The notes under the pieces: generated by a model
Databases searched by the model: none
Told to the model about the DNA's origin: nothing
Seen by the model: the letters and a program-made list of their open reading frames with translations, nothing else
Translations under genes and position numbers: made by a program
NCBI GenBank assembly: GCA_963738445.1
Contig: CAVTWS010000006.1
Coordinates: 186,001 to 250,000, forward strand
Reading direction: 5' to 3'
Length of the DNA stretch: 64,000 bases
DNA from: CAVTWS01 sp963738445
GTDB taxonomy: Bacteria > Actinomycetota > Acidimicrobiia > Acidimicrobiales > SHLQ01
Shown here: in pieces, positions 20,652-29,114 of the stretch
How the letters are laid out: every line of letters begins with the position of its first letter
How positions within the stretch are numbered: position 1 is the stretch's first letter

Positions 20652-21820
20652 TCAACCCTCGGCGTACGCCGTGCCCTTGATCTCGCCGAACGCCGCGGCG
20701 AAGTCCCCGGCGGCGATCGCGGCATAGGCGTCGTCGAAGGCGGTCTGCTGATCCGCGGTCGCGTCGCAGATCACGGCGCCGGGTTCGGCGTCGACCCCCA
20801 CCCGGAACGTACGGACCGTGCCCTCGGTCAGCTCGCCGCTGAGGAGCTCGGCAGCAGGGCCCGGAAGTAGTCACCGCCGTCGAAGCGGACGGCGATGTCA
20901 TAGGTCAGATCCTCACCGTCGTCGCAGACGGTCGACGAGCCGGCCGACATGGTGATCAGCCCCGCTTCTTCCGCCAGCTCCACGATGGGCCGGTGCGCAC
21001 CGCCCAGGAACGGGTACACGGCATCGACGCCATCGGCGATGGCCTGGTTGAGCGCCTCGGTCGCGTTGGCCGCGTTGTCGAAGTCGAACGGGAAGTCGCC
21101 GGTCTGCACGTACGACATGGTGAACGCCGGATCGATCGACTGCAGGCCCAGCTCGAAGGCCAGGTACGACTCCTTCTCGAAGCCGAGGTCGCAACAGCCG
21201 ATGAACACGGCGCTGTCACCGCCGCTGTCGGCCAGCAGGAGGCCGGTGGCCACGCCCGCCGTGTAGTTGATCTCCGAACCGTCGTCGAGGCTCTGGGCCA
21301 GACCGGGATCGGGCGGGAAGCCGGCACCGCAGTTGCAGTACCAGAAGATGTCGGGGTACTCGGCGATCAGCTGGGGCAGAGGTTCGGCGATCTCGCTGGC
21401 CCCGATGATCATGACGTCGACGCCCTGCTGGGCGAGGTCACCGATGGCGGTCGCGGCGTCGGCGGCCTCGATGTTGTCGACGACGATCGGTTCCCCGAAG
21501 CCGTTCTCGGCCGAGGCCTCGGTCACCGCGCTGACCACGGCCTCGTAGTACGCGCCGTCGTCGGGGGGACCCGCGGCGGCCACGCCGAACACGACGGTGC
21601 CGTCGCCGTTGGTGTCGAGGTCGACCGCGGCCGCCGCCCCCGTGGTCGTCGTGTCACCGCCACCGTCGGCGGCCGTGGTGGTGGTCTCACCGGCGGCGTC
21701 GGTGGCTTCGGCGCCGGTGTCGTCGTCATCGTCGTCGCCGCAGGCGGCGGCCACGAACGCGAAGGCGGCCAGCAGGGCGACCAACCTCCACAGGATGGAG
21801 CGGTCACTGGATTTGGTCAT
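20652..21820 (-). CDS. BMP-family substrate-binding lipoprotein, one frameshift
   Basis: Extracellular binding lipoprotein of a BPD-2 ABC importer. The signal peptide is LVALLAAFAFVAAAC with the lipobox cysteine at about residue 27, followed by an Asp- and Thr-rich linker (GDDDDDD, GETTTTAADGGGDTTTTG). The BMP/PnrA-like domain follows: VVFGVAAAGPPDDGAYYEAV, IGDLAQQGVDVMIIGASEIA, NYTAGVATGLLLADSG, ELGLQSIDP. A frameshift near 20855 precedes the last part (DAEPGAVICDATADQQTAF to GTAYAEG). Known members bind purine nucleosides or similar ligands. The gene follows the Rieske gene after 78 bases that hold two strong hairpins. Confidence 0.87.
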
Positions 21821-21839
21821 TCGAAATCTCCCTCTCGTG

Positions 21840-21863
21840 CATCCCGGGCGGAGGCCCGGGATG
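21840..21863 (-). repeat. Hairpin upstream of the BMP gene
   Basis: CATCCCGGGC and GCCCGGGATG form a perfect 10-base stem around a 4-base loop, ending 20 bases before the BMP start. Placed between an enzyme gene and a binding-protein gene, it could stabilise or separate the two parts of the transcript. Confidence 0.5.
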
Positions 21864-21871
21864 GTCCCCTC

Positions 21872-21893
21872 CTACCGGTCAGGTGACCGGTAG
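21872..21893. repeat. Perfect 22-base palindrome between Rieske and BMP genes
   Basis: CTACCGGTCA and TGACCGGTAG are exact inverted arms around two bases, starting 6 bases after the Rieske stop. It could be an RNA hairpin or a dimeric regulator site. No T-run follows, so it is not a standard terminator. Confidence 0.5.
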
Positions 21894-21898
21894 AGAAC

Positions 21899-23107
21899 TC
21901 ATGTGGCCGGCCTGCTCCCGGCTGGGCCCGGCTCCGCCGGCCAGTGCCGCCGATATCGCTGCACCAGCCACCGATTGAACTGCACGTGGCTCTCTTCCTG
22001 CCACGAATAACGGCCTCGGGGGGCGTAGCGCGACCGCAGACCCCGTTGCACCTTGGTGGTGGCGTCCTGGTCCTGGCGGACGAAGACCTGCACCCCGGCG
22101 TCGGACAGCGCGAGCTTCTCGGCGAACAGCGGATCGTCGAGGGCCGACGGGTGGAAGAGGTAGCCGATCTCCACATCGATCGTGCCGGCGGACTTGGGGC
22201 GGATCAGGAAGAAGAAGCACTGATCGGGCGCCGTGCCGAAGCACAGGGTGGGCGGCACCAGGGCGAACGTGGATCGCATGCGATCGACCTCGGTCAGATC
22301 CGGGAACAGCGGCATGATCGTGCGATGGGTGGCGTTGAACCCGCCGTCGATGTGGGTGTAGCCGGCCGTGCGGAAGATCACGTTGGAATCGTCGGACCAC
22401 GGCTCCGGGAAGGCGCTGTTGGCGCTGGGGCAGAAGTCCTGGACGAACTGGTGCAGCCGGTTGGCGTGGTAACCGTCGTTGAAGTTCTCGAACATCACCT
22501 TCCAGTTCCACGGCATGTCCGGAAGCGTGAAGGTGCCCGGGCAGACGGCGGTGCTGAGGTCGTAGTTGGCGATGTACCCGTCGTAGCGCGTCAAGGTGGG
22601 GCCGAGCGGCGGGGCCGACAGGTCGAAGTTCACGAACACGAATCCGGCCCAGATCTCGGTCTGGAGCCGGGGCAGGCCGAAATCGGCCTTGTCGAACCCT
22701 TCCGTGCGCTCCATGGCCGGGGCGCCGAGCAGCCGACCATCGAGGCCGTAGATCCAGTGGTGGTAGGGGCAGCGGAACGAGCCGCCGTTGCCGGAACCTT
22801 CGCAGACCTGCATGGCCCGGTGCTGGCAGACCGCCGAGAAGCAGCGGATCTCGTCATCCTTCCCGCGGGCCACGATCAGCGGTTCGTCGATCAGCGTGAC
22901 CGTGAACCAGTCCCCCGGTTCCGGGATCTGCGCGGCGCGGCCCACGCACAACCATTCGTGCGAGTACAGCGCTTCCTTCTCGAAGGCCAGGAACTCTTCC
23001 GACGTGTACAACTCGGCCGGCAGGGTCTGGGCCGTCGCCACGTCGGTGACCGACGCCTCGAGGGCCGACAGGAGCTCGCCGTTCATCAGCTCAGTCGACG
23101 GAGCCAT
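21899..23107 (-). CDS. Rieske-type aromatic ring-hydroxylating oxygenase, alpha subunit
   Basis: 402 residues, intact. The Rieske 2Fe-2S motif is VCQHRAMQVC (C-x-H) and SFRCPYHHW (C-x2-H), about residues 95-120. The mononuclear iron site is FENFNDGYHANRLHQF (the D-x2-H-x4-H pattern). Such oxygenases hydroxylate or N/O-demethylate aromatic and heterocyclic compounds; they need a ferredoxin and reductase, which are not in this window. The start at 23107 was chosen because a strong AGGAGG lies 5 bases upstream; a second ATG at 23086 lacks one. It overlaps the end of the hydantoinase gene by 17 bases. Substrate unknown. Confidence 0.9.
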   Translation of the reverse strand: MAPSTELMNGELLSALEASVTDVATAQTLPAELYTSEEFLAFEKEALYSHEWLCVGRAAQIPEPGDWFTVTLIDEPLIVARGKDDEIRCFSAVCQHRAMQVCEGSGNGGSFRCPYHHWIYGLDGRLLGAPAMERTEGFDKADFGLPRLQTEIWAGFVFVNFDLSAPPLGPTLTRYDGYIANYDLSTAVCPGTFTLPDMPWNWKVMFENFNDGYHANRLHQFVQDFCPSANSAFPEPWSDDSNVIFRTAGYTHIDGGFNATHRTIMPLFPDLTEVDRMRSTFALVPPTLCFGTAPDQCFFFLIRPKSAGTIDVEIGYLFHPSALDDPLFAEKLALSDAGVQVFVRQDQDATTKVQRGLRSRYAPRGRYSWQEESHVQFNRWLVQRYRRHWPAEPGPAGSRPAT

Positions 23108-26100
23108 AGCCGCCTCCTCCGGGCAGATCGAGGCGGACGATGTCACCGGCGGTGAGCGTGATCCGCTGCTGGGTTCGGACCGCCTCGCCGTTGACGGTGA
23201 AGGCGCCGGTGGCGCCCGGTGCACCGCCGAGGATGCCGGCGGGCGCCTCGGCCAGTCGTGAGGTGACCGCGTTGAGCATCCAGGGCCGGTCGGTGTCGAC
23301 CGTGAACTCGATCGTCTGACCGAGGCCCCCGACCTGGCGACCAGCCCCTCCGGAGCCCGTTCGCAGCTCCTTGCGCAGGAAGCGGATGGGCGCCGACGCC
23401 TCGACGACCTCGAGCGGAACGGCCGCCACCCCGGTCGGGTACGAACACGCCGACAGGCCCGGCTTGGACGCCCGGGCGCCGACCCCACCGGCGTAGGTGA
23501 ACATGGCCGTGATGAACGGCGCCCCGTCGGGTTCGTGGCCGCTCACCTGCATGGTCCACACCGCGCCCGAGCCTTCGGCCATCGCCTGTTCGGGACGGAT
23601 CTGGGCCAGCGCCTTCAGCAGCGCGTTGGGCAGGAACATGCCCACGACGTGACGAGCGGTGCCCGGCTGAGGAGGGACAGCGTTGACGATGGAACCGACG
23701 GGCGCCTCGACCTTGATCGGCGCCAGGCTGCCGTGGTTGTTCGGGATGTCGGGACACAACACGGACCGCACGGCGAAGGTCGTGTACGCGTGGGTGTAGT
23801 TCTTGACGACGTTGATGCCCCACGGACTGGCCGGCGACGTGCCCTCGTAGTCGACGGTGATCTCGCCACCCACCGGGTCGACGATCACCGCGCACACGAT
23901 GTCGATGATGCTGCCGTCGGCCAGGTCGAGCACGGCGTTCGCCTCGTAACGACCGGCCGGCAGGGCGCTGATGGCGGCCCGGGTCGCTGACTCGGAACGC
24001 CGGATGATCTCGTCGGCCAGGGACTCGATGTCGGCCAGGCCGTGCTGGTCGCACAACGCGGCGAGCCGCTGGGCACCGATCTCACCGGAGGCCATCTGGG
24101 CATGGAGGTCACCGGCCATGTGGTCGGGCTGGCGGACGTTGCTCATGATGAAACGCCACACGTCGTCGTTGCGCTCACCGGCCTTCATCAGCTTGCAGAT
24201 CGGGATCCACAGGCCTTCCTCGAAGATGTCCCGCCCGCCGGCGCCGATGCCGTAACCGCCGACATCGGTGTGATGGATCGTGGACCCGAAGAAGGCCACG
24301 ACCCGGTTCTCCCCCGTTGCCGGGTCGGGGCGGAAGGCCGGGTACAACACCGTGACATCGAGCAGCTGGCCCGCCGTCTTGTACGGATCGTTGGTGATGA
24401 GCACGTCGCCCGGCACCAGGGTGTCGGGTGGGTACTCGGCGAGGATGTTGGCGGCGCCGATGGCCAGCGAGTTGATGTGGCCCGGGGTACCGGTGACGGC
24501 CTGGGCGACCATGCGCCCCCGCCGGTCGAACACCGCGTTGGCGAGGTCGCCGGCCTCGCGGACGATCGGGCTGAACGCGGCGCGCTGGAGCGCCTTGGCC
24601 TGCTCGTTGACCGTGGCGATCAGGCTCTGCCACAAGATCTCGAGCTGGATCGGATCGAACGTCCCCCCACCCCCGAAATTCGGTTGATCTTCCTCTCTGG
24701 TGGGGGAGGATCGACCGAATTCCGCCGAGGGGGCCGCCGGGCGACGGGCGAACAACGAACCGTCGCCCGCCACCTCGACCGACCAGCCGGGGCGGATCAC
24801 CGCCGTGGTCTCGCGCTCCTCCACGATGGCGGGTCCGTCGAACCGATCACCGGGCACCAGGGTGTCGCGCCGGAACACCGGGACCTCCGGAAACGACAAG
24901 GTCCGCCCGAACCGCACCGGCCGATGGTGGTGAGGTTCGGGCGGGGAAGGGATGGATCCCGCGGACGACGTGGGCCCGGGACTGTCGTCTCGGTGGGTCG
25001 GGGCCGCGGGCGCGAACGCCGACAGTCGCCAGGTGACCGCCTCGATGCCGACATCGGGGATGGTCAGCCCGTACACCCGCCGGTACTCGGACTCGAAGGC
25101 GTCACGCATCTCGGAATCCGAGGCGGGCCAGCGGTCGCCCTCACCGACCCAGATCGTGATCTCGTTCCCCTGCCCGGCGTACCGGGCATCGACGCCGTAG
25201 CGGAAGCGGACCTCATCATCGGCGACACCGGCTGCGGACAGCACCCGGCGACCCTCGCTCCGCAACGCGTCGAGGACGGTGTCGCGCTCGCGGGCCGCGT
25301 TGTCGTCGGGCCGGTCGAGGCGCTGGACCAGGCTCCGGCCGAGATCGATGCGAACGGGGGTGACGAGGGTGCCGAACGCCGACAGCACGCTGGCGTTGAC
25401 GGGGAAGATGACGGTGTCGGAATCGAGCAGTTCGGCGACCGCGCAGGCGTGGACCGGGCCGGCACCTCCGAAAGCGATGAGGGGCACACCGCGGAGGTCG
25501 ACGCCCTGTTCCACGCCGTGCATGCTCGACGACGCCGCCATGTTCTGGTTGACCACGTCGTGCGCACCCGCGGCACTGTCGATGGCGGAGAGTCCGATCG
25601 CCGCGCCCAGCGGCTCGAAGGCCGCCTCGGCGGCTCCGACATCGAGGACCATGTCGCCGCCGAGGAAGAAATCGGGATTCAGGAGGCCGAGCAGCGTGTC
25701 GGAATCGGTGACGGCGGGCCTGGTGCCGCCGCGCCCGTAGCTCGATGGCCCCGGCTCGGCCCCGGCGGAGTCCGGGCCCACTTTGAGCAATCCGAGATCG
25801 TCGATCCGGGCCAGGCTCCCGCCCCCGGCGCCGATCTCCACGAGGTCGACGGATGGGACCGAGCAGGGAAACCCGGAGCCCTTCTTGAAGCGGTAGATCC
25901 GGGCGACCTCGAAGGTGTTGGTGAGCTCGGGTTCGCCACCCTGGATCAGGCACGACTTGGCCGTGGTACCCCCCATGTCGAAGCAGAGGAGACGATCGAG
26001 CCCGTGACGGCGGGCGAACCAGGACCCGGCCAGCGCTCCCGCGGCCGGACCGGATTCGACGAGGCGGATCGGGAACCGGGCGGCGTCGTCGGCCGCGACC

Positions 26101-26864
26101 ACGCCTCCGTTCGACAACATCATGAGCACCGAGCCGCCGAACCCTTCCGCCGCCAACCACTTCTGGAGCTCGTCGAGGTACGGCCCGATCACCGGCATGG
26201 TGGCGGCGTTGCAGGCCGTGGTGACCATGCGGGGGTACTCGCGGATCTGGGGCGAGACCTCCCCCGAGATGCACACGGGGACACCGAGGTGGCGCCGCAG
26301 GTAGCCGGCGACGACGTGCTCGTTTGCCGGGTTCGCGTAAGCGTTGAGCAGGCAGACGGCGACGGCTTCGACCTCGGCGGCCCGGAGGGCCGCGGCGACC
26401 TCGGCAAGCGCGGCTTCCGTCGGGGTCGCGATCACCTCGCCCGTCGCCCGGGTGCGCTCGTCGATCTCGAACGTGAACGCCCGGGGGATAGGCGGCTCCG
26501 GGAACTCGATCTGCAGGTCGTACATGTCGTAGCGGTGTTCGTCACGGATCAGGAGCGTGTCGCCGAACCCGGCTGTGGTGACCAGGCCGGCGCGCCCGGT
26601 CTTGCCTTCGATCAGGGCGTTGGTGATGAGGGTCGTGGCGTGCACGATCGGCGCCGAGATGTCGGCCGGACGGGCGTCCGCCTTGGCCAGCACCCGCGCC
26701 ACGCCGACCCGGACACCGTCGAGCGGCGCCGCGGGCGTGGTCAAGGTCTTGTCGACGACGACTCGGCCCGAGGCGGCATCGAGCAGGACGACGTCGGTGA
26801 AGGTGCCGCCGATGTCCACGGCGAGGCGCCAGTCGGGGATCGTGGAGGTCGGCACGGGGTTCAC
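23091..26864 (-). CDS. Fused hydantoinase/oxoprolinase A+B
   Basis: 1,257 residues, intact. Residues 1 to about 715 are HyuA (N-methylhydantoinase A), an actin-like ATPase domain with AVDIGGTFTDVVLLD and CFDMGGTTAKSCLIQGG. After a Pro/Ser-rich linker, HyuB starts near residue 736 (FDPIQLEILWQSLIATVNEQ) and continues with VREAGDLANAVFDRRGRMVA, GTPGHINSL and LPGGGGYGS. HyuA/HyuB enzymes hydrolyse or carboxylate cyclic amides and related rings (5-oxoproline, N-methylhydantoin, caprolactam) using ATP. The two halves are usually separate genes in actinobacteria, although eukaryotic 5-oxoprolinases and some bacterial homologues are fused. The GTG start overlaps the cupin stop (GTGA). The linker between the halves is low in complexity. 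Confidence 0.92.
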   Translation of the reverse strand: MNPVPTSTIPDWRLAVDIGGTFTDVVLLDAASGRVVVDKTLTTPAAPLDGVRVGVARVLAKADARPADISAPIVHATTLITNALIEGKTGRAGLVTTAGFGDTLLIRDEHRYDMYDLQIEFPEPPIPRAFTFEIDERTRATGEVIATPTEAALAEVAAALRAAEVEAVAVCLLNAYANPANEHVVAGYLRRHLGVPVCISGEVSPQIREYPRMVTTACNAATMPVIGPYLDELQKWLAAEGFGGSVLMMLSNGGVVAADDAARFPIRLVESGPAAGALAGSWFARRHGLDRLLCFDMGGTTAKSCLIQGGEPELTNTFEVARIYRFKKGSGFPCSVPSVDLVEIGAGGGSLARIDDLGLLKVGPDSAGAEPGPSSYGRGGTRPAVTDSDTLLGLLNPDFFLGGDMVLDVGAAEAAFEPLGAAIGLSAIDSAAGAHDVVNQNMAASSSMHGVEQGVDLRGVPLIAFGGAGPVHACAVAELLDSDTVIFPVNASVLSAFGTLVTPVRIDLGRSLVQRLDRPDDNAARERDTVLDALRSEGRRVLSAAGVADDEVRFRYGVDARYAGQGNEITIWVGEGDRWPASDSEMRDAFESEYRRVYGLTIPDVGIEAVTWRLSAFAPAAPTHRDDSPGPTSSAGSIPSPPEPHHHRPVRFGRTLSFPEVPVFRRDTLVPGDRFDGPAIVEERETTAVIRPGWSVEVAGDGSLFARRPAAPSAEFGRSSPTREEDQPNFGGGGTFDPIQLEILWQSLIATVNEQAKALQRAAFSPIVREAGDLANAVFDRRGRMVAQAVTGTPGHINSLAIGAANILAEYPPDTLVPGDVLITNDPYKTAGQLLDVTVLYPAFRPDPATGENRVVAFFGSTIHHTDVGGYGIGAGGRDIFEEGLWIPICKLMKAGERNDDVWRFIMSNVRQPDHMAGDLHAQMASGEIGAQRLAALCDQHGLADIESLADEIIRRSESATRAAISALPAGRYEANAVLDLADGSIIDIVCAVIVDPVGGEITVDYEGTSPASPWGINVVKNYTHAYTTFAVRSVLCPDIPNNHGSLAPIKVEAPVGSIVNAVPPQPGTARHVVGMFLPNALLKALAQIRPEQAMAEGSGAVWTMQVSGHEPDGAPFITAMFTYAGGVGARASKPGLSACSYPTGVAAVPLEVVEASAPIRFLRKELRTGSGGAGRQVGGLGQTIEFTVDTDRPWMLNAVTSRLAEAPAGILGGAPGATGAFTVNGEAVRTQQRITLTAGDIVRLDLPGGGGYGSVD

Positions 26865-27259
26865 CCTCCGGTCCGGGGGTCGTCGCCCAAGAGGTCCTCA
26901 CGGGGCGGGCTGAACACATCGAGGATCCAGCACTCGCCGTAGTCGGGGTCGCCGCCGAAGATGCTGTCACCGTGCCAGACGCCCCGCGGCGCCAGGTACA
27001 CCTCGCCCTCCTTGAGGACGGTGCGCTCCTCGACGTCTTCGCTCCCGATCCGGAAATCGAGCTGGCCACGCATCACGATGCCGAGCTGTTCGTGATCCGG
27101 GTGGTTGTGGAGGAACGAACCGGTCGCCCCGCCGGCGATGCGCCAGAAGCACAGCTGCACGCTCTCGCCGGTGATGACCCGTCGGCGAAACCCGGGACGA
27201 TCCGTGTCCCGGAAGGCGTCGTCGTCGAAGAAGTAGTTGTAGTTCTCTTTGGCGTTCAC
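26861..27259 (-). CDS. Cupin-domain protein
   Basis: 132 residues with a single conserved cupin barrel: FLHNHPDHEQLGIVMRGQLD gives metal-ligand histidines and the acidic residue, and YLAPRGVWHGDSIFG the second motif. Single-domain cupins in catabolic operons are isomerases, dioxygenases or sensors; which applies here cannot be told. It starts 3 bases after the end of the GntR gene, and its stop overlaps the hydantoinase start, so it is translated with both. Confidence 0.82.
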   Translation of the reverse strand: MNAKENYNYFFDDDAFRDTDRPGFRRRVITGESVQLCFWRIAGGATGSFLHNHPDHEQLGIVMRGQLDFRIGSEDVEERTVLKEGEVYLAPRGVWHGDSIFGGDPDYGECWILDVFSPPREDLLGDDPRTGG

Positions 27260-27261
27260 CG

Positions 27262-27972
27262 TCAGGCCAGTCGCTCGATCATGCGGGATTCGACATCGCT
27301 CAGATGGGATTCGGTCGCGGCCATCACGGCCACGGGATCGCCGGCGGCGAACGCCTGGGCGATGGCGGCGTGATCCTCTCCAGCTCGCTCCACGATCACT
27401 GCGACCTCGTGGCGGTTCGCGGGTGCGTGGAGGAGCTCGTCGAACGCCCGGTCGCTGAACAGCGCTGCCAGCACCTTGCCGTAGACCTCGGCGAGCAGCT
27501 CGTTGCCGCTGGAGTCGGCCAAGGCGCCGTGAAAGGCGTGGTCGAGTCGGCGGAACTCGTCGAGTGGCAGGTTGGGCCGGAAGTGGGCCGCCAGGGCGAC
27601 GAGGTCCTCCCGCTGTTCGGTCGTGGCCCGGCAGGCGGCCAGCTCGACCATGGGCAACTCGATGAGCCGGCGGGTCTCGAACAGCTGGTGGACGCGGCGC
27701 TTGCGGTCATCGGTGTGGGTGAGATCGAGCTCGGGCAGGCGGTCGACGACGAGCGTGCGGTTACCACGACGCTCCACCACGCCTGCGGACACCAGATGCT
27801 GGAGGGCTTCGCGAACGGACGTGCGCGCCACGCCGAACTGCTCGCCCAGCACCCGCTCGGCGGGGATCGGGTCGCCAGGAGCCAGGCGGCCGTCGCGGAT
27901 GGAGGCGAGCAGGGCCAGCCGCACCTCGTCGGTCACGGTGCGCCGGGAGACGGGAGCGAACGGCGGCATCAT
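27262..27972 (-). CDS. FadR-subfamily GntR transcriptional regulator
   Basis: 236 residues. The N-terminal winged helix-turn-helix (about residues 10-75) reads LASIRDGRLAPGDPIPAERV and TSVREALQHLVSAGVVERRG, the standard GntR pattern. The C-terminal FCD ligand-binding domain includes ETRRLIELPMVELAACRATT and FRRLDHAFHGALADSSGNEL, with an Asp and His that normally bind a metal. FCD regulators usually sense a carboxylate substrate or product of the pathway they control. Its start overlaps the VOC stop, and a matching palindrome (TGGTCTGACCA) lies upstream of the VOC gene, so it probably regulates this operon and itself. Confidence 0.9.
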   Translation of the reverse strand: MMPPFAPVSRRTVTDEVRLALLASIRDGRLAPGDPIPAERVLGEQFGVARTSVREALQHLVSAGVVERRGNRTLVVDRLPELDLTHTDDRKRRVHQLFETRRLIELPMVELAACRATTEQREDLVALAAHFRPNLPLDEFRRLDHAFHGALADSSGNELLAEVYGKVLAALFSDRAFDELLHAPANRHEVAVIVERAGEDHAAIAQAFAAGDPVAVMAATESHLSDVESRMIERLA

Positions 27973-28454
27973 GACAAGCCGAACGAGGCGAAGCGAACGC
28001 GCTCGGCGTCGAGATCAAGGGGCTCGATGATGGCGTCGTGGGCGGCGGCACCCCAGTGCTCGGCCGGCACCAACCACATCACCTCGAACTCGAGTCCATC
28101 GGGGTCTCGGGCGTAGAGCGACTTGTTGGCGCCGTGGTCCGAGGCGCCCGCCAGAGCGCCGACCGCCGACAACCGGTCCCGCATCAGCTCGAGCTCGGCG
28201 AGCGTGGGCACCTCCCAGGCGAGGTGGTACATCCCCACGGTCGACCGACCGGCGGCCGATTGACCCGCCCCGGCGCCGATGGTGAAGAAGGCGATGTCAT
28301 GGTGGTTGTCGCTGGCCGGGGCGCGCATGAACACGAAGGCGCCACCTGGGTGGTCCGTCACGGTGGAGAAGCCGAGCACATCCCCGTAGAACCGCTCGTG
28401 AGCCCGGGCGTCGCGGACGTACAGGACGGCGTGGTTGAGGCGCGAGATGGGCAT
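27969..28454 (-). CDS. VOC-family (glyoxalase/dioxygenase-fold) protein
   Basis: 161 residues with paired beta-alpha-beta-beta-beta units: MPISRLNHAVLYVRDARAHE (first metal His), FYGDVLGFSTVTDHPGG, then GMYHLAWEVPTLAELELM and SLYARDPDGLEFEVMWLVP, with the last motif giving the Glu ligand. The pattern is that of extradiol dioxygenases, glyoxalase I and related lyases. It is the first gene of the operon, 21 bases after a FadR-type palindrome. Ring-opening dioxygenase or a lactoylglutathione-lyase-like role are both possible. Confidence 0.82.
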   Translation of the reverse strand: MPISRLNHAVLYVRDARAHERFYGDVLGFSTVTDHPGGAFVFMRAPASDNHHDIAFFTIGAGAGQSAAGRSTVGMYHLAWEVPTLAELELMRDRLSAVGALAGASDHGANKSLYARDPDGLEFEVMWLVPAEHWGAAAHDAIIEPLDLDAERVRFASFGLS

Positions 28455-28473
28455 GAGGCGACCCCCTGGTCCG

Positions 28474-28486
28474 ATGGTCAGACCAT
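28474..28486 (-). promoter_or_regulatory. FadR-family GntR operator (putative)
   Basis: Minus-strand ATGGTCTGACCAT is a perfect palindrome around one base and fits the published FadR-subfamily consensus TNGTNNNACNA exactly. It lies 20 bases before the VOC start and overlaps the stop codon of the upstream histidine-phosphatase gene. The GntR gene is the second gene downstream. Likely site of autoregulation; inferred, not shown. Confidence 0.65.
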
Positions 28487-29083
28487 AGTCGGTGGGTCGA
28501 CGAGGTGTCGGACGTCGTTGAACGACGACAGCAGGAGTCCACCGGGGCCGCGTTCGATGACGGTGACCGACGCCAGCGACACCCGGAGCCGCATCATCAT
28601 GTCGGCGGTCCCGCCGAGGGCCCAGACGGAGGCCGCCTTGATGGGTGTGGCGTGCGTGACGACGAGCACCGTCTCGCCGTCGACCGCGAATCGCAACTCC
28701 TCGCAGGCGGCCGACACCCGACGAAAGACGGCGCCCATCGATTCGCCGCCCGCCGGTTCGTACTCGATGTCCGCGGCCCAGCGGGAGCCGAGCTCGGCCA
28801 TGACCTCACGCTGGGATCGGAGGTCATACTCGCCGAAGTTGATCTCGGCCCAGCGATCATCGACGTGGCCGGGCCGACCGCCGAGCCCGGCGGCGGCGGC
28901 GGTCTGCTTCGTTCGGGTCAGATGCGAGGTGAGCACCCGGTCGATAGTGAAATCCTGGCGCAGGAACTCGCCGGCCCGCCGAGCCTGTTCGAAGCCGACC
29001 TCGTCGAGGGGCGAGTCCTCCTGGCCCTGCAGCAGGGCATTGGCGTTGTTCGGCGTGCGGCCGTGCCGAAGGAAGACCAGCAT
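28478..29083 (-). CDS. Histidine phosphatase (phosphoglycerate-mutase-like) protein
   Basis: 201 residues. The RHG motif is at the start (MLVFLRHGRTPNNANALLQG); conserved RTKQTAAA, FGEYDLRSQREVMAELG and VLVVTHATPIKAASVWALGG supply the other catalytic residues of the branch-1 histidine phosphatases. Small-molecule phosphatases of this family act on sugar phosphates, alpha-ribazole phosphate or similar. It starts at an ATG just before the RHG motif; longer reading upstream has no support. Whether it belongs to the catabolic operon is unclear; the GntR palindrome at its end suggests the regulated unit begins after it. Confidence 0.87.
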   Translation of the reverse strand: MLVFLRHGRTPNNANALLQGQEDSPLDEVGFEQARRAGEFLRQDFTIDRVLTSHLTRTKQTAAAAGLGGRPGHVDDRWAEINFGEYDLRSQREVMAELGSRWAADIEYEPAGGESMGAVFRRVSAACEELRFAVDGETVLVVTHATPIKAASVWALGGTADMMMRLRVSLASVTVIERGPGGLLLSSFNDVRHLVDPPTMV

Positions 29084-29114
29084 GACCTGACCGTACTGCC
29101 GTTCCGGCGTGGCC

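Noticed and set aside
24042..26942. A 966-residue plus-strand frame opposite the hydantoinase gene
   Set aside because: Antisense shadow of a long GC-rich gene; composition is His/Asp/Arg-rich without any family motif.
28478..29083. Histidine phosphatase as first gene of the catabolic operon
   Set aside because: The FadR-type palindrome overlaps its stop codon, so the regulated unit more likely begins at the VOC gene; co-transcription remains possible.
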